A stretch of DNA of 64,000 nucleotides from Aurelia coerulea (Eukaryota; Cnidaria; Scyphozoa; Semaeostomeae; Ulmaridae), in assembly GCA_039566865.1 (NCBI GenBank), contig CM076957.1, positions 11,665,896-11,729,895 of the forward strand, given 5' to 3'. A program made the translations under genes and the position numbers. A model generated the notes under the pieces. That model searched no databases. It was not told the DNA's origin and saw nothing but the letters and a program-made list of their open reading frames with translations. Below, piece by piece: positions 26,625-33,800 of this stretch (position 1 is the stretch's first letter; every line of letters starts with the position of its first letter).

Positions 26625-29600
26625 TTTTTTTTTTTTGGTAGAAGTTATAACATATAATTTGGTAAATTTTTCGACAAATGGAAAAATGGAAAAAGAGTGA
26701 CGAGAGTGAGATTTGAACTCGCGACCTTCTGCATTCTAGGCAGTTGCTCTACCGACTGAGCTATCTCGGCCACACTTATACAGCAAGTGGGCTTCATTGA
26801 TATCCAGATCAGTGTGGTGACGTAACCTGTATAATGTCTAGCCCACGCGACTCAATGTCCCAAACGCAGACCGGCTCTATGCCCTCGACGCAACCCTGAC
26901 AGAATTACGTCACCTTAACGTCACACTTTTCCCTTCCATTGTCTTACGGTATTTTTGGTAGAAGTTATAACATATAATTTGCTAAATTTTTCGACAAATG
27001 GAAGAATGGAAAAAGAGTGACGAGAGCGAGCACGTGAAGATTAGAATTACCGTTTGATAAGCTAGGTTTATCTTTGATGATATTGGCTGATGCACCATAA
27101 ACCAGGGAGGCAGCTAAGCAAAGTAGAAAAACAATCAAACCTTCTCTCTTCTGATCTCTTCTTTTCTCTCAGCGGTTATTGCTTTTGATTCTTTGCTGTG
27201 TCGCTTTGCATCACTTTGACCATCACATTCTGGAGGCGAGGAATCTTCCACTACTTTGAGAAATAAAAGAACGATGTCTAATCATGAACGTGAGGAAACA
27301 TTTTGATTGCCCTTTGCAATATGTTATGGACACAGGATGCGGCTTTTAGAATTAAAGACGCTGCCATGTTTTGACAGTGGCTTGCCGCTATTTAGTAGCC
27401 ACCTGAGGGTTGACCCAGCAGACGCTAATCTGCCATCGAAAAGGACTAGAACTTTCTTTTTTGTGCAAGCACCATTGCAAGATAAAGTAGAACGATCAAA
27501 GCTCTATCCCACCTTCAATAAAAAGTTCTGAAACGAAGCATGGGTATATTTGCAATAACTTTGGTAAATGTGACAGAACTTACTGTGTATCACTACAAAA
27601 ATAAAGGGTGGCAATGCAAATGACGGTTACTGCATGAAAAGTGGGGTACTCGATAAACTTAAGTATCCCAAGTTTTTGGAAGACCCACTCACTCTTACGA
27701 TGGCACCATAACCTTTACAAAACATGGGATTTTAAGGAAAATATTTTCATTCAGATGCAATTTTAAGAAATTTTCCAAAATCATTCATTGTTTCAGGAGC
27801 CCCCTCCCCGGCAATGGTTCACGGGAGCTAATTAATTTCATTCAAGCACAATAGAATAAACATGAATAAACTAATCACCTTTTATAACCTAACAGCTGAG
27901 GGGCATTTCATTCCCAAAAAATCTCGTACGCCTTTGGCAAAAATTGATGAAGTTCAACGAAATTGGTGAAGTTCAACAGTCAAATATTGTGACAATTGAC
28001 AATAATGATCGATTAACTGGGAGGTTTGTCAGTGACCAAGTTATTAATTTATCAAATAGGGTTTTAACTGAAGCTGAAATTTCTGTTTTATCTAAGGGTT
28101 TAAAGTTTGTTGTGACACCAAAAGAGTTAGATTATTCACAAATAAAAATAGATTTGGAAAATTTTGGAAGACGCCTGAGACTAAAATGGCATTTTAGGGA
28201 GTCAGAAGATTTCTCAGAATATCCGGCATTTAGGCCGCGAAGTAAGTTTAATCCACGTAATAAAGATGCGGTCATTGAACTTCACATCAGTAAATTAGAG
28301 GAAGAAATAATGAATATATCGGCAAATGGACAAAATTTTAGGAATATCAGTGAGAAGAGTATTTAGCAAGTAAGAATCTGAAATCTGACCGATCCATCGT
28401 CATCAAGGAAGCGGACAAAGGGTCAGGGGTGGTTGTTTGGGATAGGGGGGACTATATGAGGGAGGCACAAGGACAATTGGGCGATTCAGCAGTGTATGCA
28501 AAGCTTGATGACGATCCCTCGGACAGGCTTCAGCAGATCATTTCCGAAACGTTAGAAACTATAAAAGATCGAGGGGATATTGACGATTCTACTCTTAATT
28601 ACTTAATGGTCAATAACCCAAGACTGGGACGGTTCTATCTGCTTCCAAAGATTCATAAGAGGTTAAATAGCGTCCCTGGGAGACCGGTTATTTCAAATTG
28701 CGGCTTTTTTACGGAGAATATTTCTGAGTTTCTCGATCACCAGTTACAACCATTGGCTAAAAAAGTGACTTCGTACATCAAGGACACGAACCATTTTCTC
28801 CACAAAATCTCAGAACTACTACTGAACTACTGTACAATAGATGTTGTGAGTTTGTATCCTAGCATTCCACACGAGGAAGGGTTGGAAGCTTTGGGGGCAG
28901 CTCTTGAACATCGAGAAGATAAAAGTATTTCCGTTGATTCTATCATGGAACTGGCGCGCGTTGTTCTTAAGAACAATTTTTTCGAGTTTGATGGTGAATT
29001 TTATCATCAGTTGAGGGGTACAGCTATAGGTACAAAATGCGCTCCATCTTATGCGATTCTTTTTATGACGGCATTGGAAGAAAAATTATTATCTCAAGCC
29101 CCGGATAGACCTTGGTTATGGTGGCGGTATATCGATGATATTTTCTTAATCTGGCAGCATGGTGAGGAGAAATTGTATCGATTTATAGACTTCCTTAACC
29201 AAGCCCACCCTTCGATAAAATTCACAGCGGATTGGTCAAAGGAAAAGAAAAATTTTCTCGATGTTCAGGTGATAAGGGAGGGTGATCGATTAATCACAGA
29301 TTTGTTTACTAAGCCAACGGATGCTCACCAACTCCTTCATCGTACCTCATGTCATCCTGGTCATACTAAAAAGGGTATACCGTATAGCCAGGCCCTGCGA
29401 ATTAGGCGGATTTGTTCTGAGGATCGCTTTTTTAATGAGAGGGTAGGGGAACTTAAGGGGTGGCTGTTTAATAGGGGCTATGGTGAAAATGAGGTTCTGG
29501 AGCAAATCAGCAAAGTTCGCGGCCGCGATCGCTAAAGTCTTTTGGATAGGCAACCTAAAAATAAGGACGACAAGAGAATACCTCTGGTTCTTACGTACCA

Positions 29601-30819
29601 TCCAGCTCTCAACAAAGTTGGTTCTTACGTACCATCCAGCTCTCAACAAAGTTTATGACATTTTAAAAGAAAATTCAAAACTCCTTTTGGTAGATAATGA
29701 ACACAAAGCGTTGTTCCAAAACAAGGTATTTTTGTCGTTTCGGAAGGCCAAAATCTTAAAGATGAACTTGTTAGAGCAAAATTGCCAGTTGTTGGTGAGA
29801 CTCCGTTGGTTAAGGGTACCTACAGGTGCAATGGCAGGAAGAGTTGCCAGATCTGCAACGTCATAACTGAGGGGGATAATTTTGAAAACTCGGACGAAAA
29901 TCGATCTTTCAAAAATTTTTCGGGGAGGTATAACTGCAACTCAGAGAATGTAGTGTATTTGCTACAATGTGAGGTTTGCAACAAAAAGTATGTAGGTAGC
30001 ACCAAAACAAAATTTAGGCAAAGATTCAATGTTTACAAATCATATTTCAGATCTTACGCACGCAAACATAACGAGGGATCACTCGGCAGGGGTAAATTAA
30101 TCCCACAAGCAAACTTTTTCAGTCATTTCTTTGAGGGGAGCCACAATGGTAAATTCACGGTTAGGGTCAAAATGATCGATGGGGCTGATGATGTCTTTTC
30201 ATTGCGACGTAAGGAACTTTTTTGGCAATACAGGCTGGGAACTTTTTTACCCAAGGGTTTGAATGAACGGGCTGCAGATGTAGAACTCGATATGTTTGCG
30301 TGTGGCGTGGCCTAATTCCTGCCATTGTATCTGATGTCTCTGGGGGGTTTTGCTGGTGGTGCTCTATGGTCTTCCTATTTGGCTTTATGTTTTTTTGCAT
30401 GTGGCGTTAGGGTGGAATCCCCTATCAAGCCATTCAGGATTCAGCAATTTGCGAATCATTGAAAGGTTAGATGGGAGGGTCGTGGGGTTGCCGGCTGGAT
30501 CCCTTGGAGGTTTGGTCTGTGACTATTTTGATCCTCCAGGGTGAACATTTGCTAATGTGCCAACCATTTCATTTTCTTGTTTACGCTAAAAAACAGTTTG
30601 GAACAAAACGTGATTTTCATTCCCACTTGGTTTTAATTTCGGGGGTAGTCATGTTTCCTGGGAATAGGGTTCTTTGTAGTAAAAATATAATTTTACTTTA
30701 TCTTTAGTTTTACCTTGCCTTGTTTATCACGTAGTATAAATTCTCGGTTGTCCTTTAGAAATTAGTGCTGACGAAGATTTTTAATCGAAACGTTCCAAGA
30801 TTTTAACAGTTGTGTTTTT

Positions 30820-30875
<56 letters not shown>

Positions 30876-33800
30876 TAATAATAATAATGATATGATTATG
30901 TAAATGCAATGTAAGAAACTAACTGCGATATAATGATAATAATAACGATGGGGATAATGAGGAGAATAGGTAAGGTAAGAGAGTGAGTAGATTAGGTTAC
31001 TTACAACTGTGTTTGTTAGCGGTCTGTGGTTCTGTTTAGTCCGTTGGGTGAGAGAGTGTTCGCTAAGCCAATGAAGTAATTTTCCTTGGCTCGTCTAACA
31101 TTCTCTCTGGTGTCATGTATCTTAAGTAGCGGTAGTAATTGTAAGTCTTGTACGGAGTGATTGGGTTTACAAAAGTGTTCTGCAACCCCGGATGTGTCGG
31201 AACGTTTGTTTATAATGTCTCGTCGGTGTTCGTTGAGTCTGTCTCTTATGCGTCGTCCTGTTTGTCCTATGTATTGGCAGTCAGTTTTTTTGTCGCGTAA
31301 GCATCGTTTGCATTGTAGTAAGTATATGACGTTAGTGGAGTTGCAGTCGAGGCTTTGTCTTATGTTGAAGGTTTTGTTGGTGTTTGTGGAAGTAACTGTG
31401 CCTGCTCCGTCTTGTATGTGTTGGCATGTGTAGCAGTCGCGTCGTGATGGACATTTAGATATTCATCTGGGAGTGGTGATGGCGTCATTTTTCATTTTGG
31501 CGCGCACCAGGTATTCCCTGAGGTTTCTTGGTGTGCGGTTACTAAGTATCGGTGGGTCTGGGAAGACTTCCTTACAGTTTTGTAATATGTGGAAGTTGCT
31601 GTTAATTATGGACGTTAATTGTGGTACACTAGGGTGGTAGGTAACCACAAATGGTGTTCTGTTGTTACGTTTTTACTGTTTCTTTTTTAAGCTGGATTGT
31701 CGCGTTATTTTGGAAGCCTTTCGTATTTCGTTGCATACGTGTTTGCGTTTGTATCCTCTGTTTGTAAGGTATGTAAGCAGTTGATTTGTGCGTTTCTTAA
31801 GAGTGTCATTGTTGGAGCAAATGCGTCGTAATCGTAGTGCAAGACTGTATGGTATGGACTTTTTCGTATGTTTGGGGTGGGCGGATGTGCTGATGAGGTA
31901 TTGGTGTGTGTCTGTGGGTTTGACGTAGAGGTCTGTCGAGATGCTGTTGTCTTCGTTAAGTATTACTGTGAAGTCTAGGAAATGTGTGCTGGTGGAAGAT
32001 ATGTCACTGGTAAATTTGATGTTGGGATGGATGTTGTTGAGTGTGCGTATAAATTCTGTGAGTTTTTCCTCTCCGTGAGTCCAAACTAAAAAAATGTCGT
32101 CGATGTAACGCCACCAAACAAGGGGCTTGTGAGGTGCCTTTTTAGGGCATTTTCTTCAAAGACCCCCATAAAGAGATTTGCATATGGGGGTGCCATGCGA
32201 GTGCCCATAGCTGTGCCGTGTTTCTGTAAGTAGAACTGTCTGTTAAACTCAAAATTGTTGTTGCGTAAAATGATGTCTATAAGGTCACAGGTGGTTTGGG
32301 TGGGAGGATTTTGTGTGGTGCGTTTGTCAAGGTACTCCCTGGCAGCCTGAATGCCTTCAAAGTGGGGTATGTTAGTATAGAGTGAAGATACATCTAGAGT
32401 AACGAGAAGCGAATTAGAAGGAAGGGTGCCGATATTTGAGAGCTTATTTAGAAAGTGAGTTGTGTCTTTAAGGAAGGATGGAAGTTTAAAGACGAGAGGG
32501 TTAAGGGTGTCACTGACGAATTCGGAGATGCGTTCTGTAGGGTAGCCATTGGCAGAGACGATAGGTCTGCCAGGGGGTTTGTCTCTGTTTTTGTGTAGCT
32601 TGGGTAGCATGTAGAACCTAAGCGTTTTGGGTCACGTGGGGTCAAGTAACTGTATCTATCGCTGTCTATGTAGTCGTCCTGTTTCATTTTTTGTAAGCAT
32701 TGTTTTACTGTAATTGTAACAAATATACATCTTGTGAAAGTATAAAATTGATTCTTTCAACATTCAGGCATACCTCCATATATGCAAATTATAAAGAACC
32801 AACTTCAGAAATTTTCGCTTGAACAAAAATCTTGAAAATATTTTTTGAAAGTCGACAAAATTCCCCAAAACATGTGGTTAGAGCAATCTAATCAATACTG
32901 CATTGGCCTCGACAGGACACATTACTGTATGAAACAATGTAGTTTCATTTTTTATTCCATCTTTCATTGGGCACAGTTTCATAGCACTAGCTAGTGAATT
33001 GCCAGCATTTATGTATTAAAAGAAATAATTACCGAAAAACGTGGGTACATCATTTCTTATACATCAACAAATGACAGTTGTGTGATTTTGAAGCAATTAT
33101 ACATCCAAGCGATTTTGATAGTTCCATGGAATTTGATTTTTTCATGAACCTAACAACTACAGAAAGCACCTGAAAAGTGGAAACGGTTCTAAGAAAATGT
33201 TATTATGGTTTTATTGTGTCTCAAAGATGCTGCCACATGAAAAGTGACACCTTACTGACAAATGGGCCACAAGTTCAATAAATAATTGCTCGTCAACCAA
33301 ACGAGATATCGAGCTGAAATTAAATATCTAGGATCAACTCCTCATCACCTTGCTATAGAAAAAATTCAAGAAGATTTCTCAAACATGACTTGACATCCAT
33401 CTGATGAAGCTATATGGAATTACCCTGATATGATTTGGAGCTAAACCCCAAAAGCGTGCATTGCTCTGTGCAACACATGAAATAGTTTTGTATGTGTACT
33501 TGCCTCAAAAAAGGTACGGTGTAGATTTCTTGCTGTGCTGGAATTTGCATCATTTGCCTTGAATTTATATTGATTGCGAAGAAGGTCTATAGGCACAAGG
33601 CTGGTACTCCATTGATAGTGTAAAGTGTTGCCACTTTTGAATTGCTCTGGTATCTCGTTAATACTGTTAAATGATAAATTGAAATGGAATAATTACCTGA
33701 AGCTTTCCTCTTCCTCTTATTATATTTGGTAGTTGAGGTATTTGTTTGTGCAAAGAGATTATCATTTGACGTAACTGAAGTATGTTGAGCTAGTTCTATT

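Larger units (their letters stand above)
27850..30820 (+). mobile_element. Penelope-like retroelement (PLE 1), frameshifted
   Basis: Three successive frames (27944-28366, about 28356-29535, 29553-30315) read as one PLE polyprotein: N-terminal domain, reverse transcriptase, and C-terminal GIY-YIG endonuclease. Frameshifts occur near 28355 and near 29535, and a 34-bp tandem duplication at 29587-29654 adds another. The 3' part has a hammerhead-like core (30768-30790) and then (AAT)n. It is in DDX52 intron 2, on the opposite strand. Confidence 0.87.
31020..32700 (-). mobile_element. Penelope-like retroelement (PLE 2), 5'-truncated
   Basis: Minus-strand reverse transcriptase followed by a GIY-YIG region. 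It differs from PLE 1 in sequence (for example [17 protein letters not shown] against [17 protein letters not shown]). Frames change near 32610 and 32090, and stops occur at about 31670 and 31460. The two PLEs lie tail to tail. Confidence 0.83.

Noticed and set aside
26700..26772. tRNA gene on the minus strand
   Set aside because: A and B boxes are present, but there are stem mismatches, the anticodon would imply Ser without a long variable arm, and it is followed by a SINE body and A tail.
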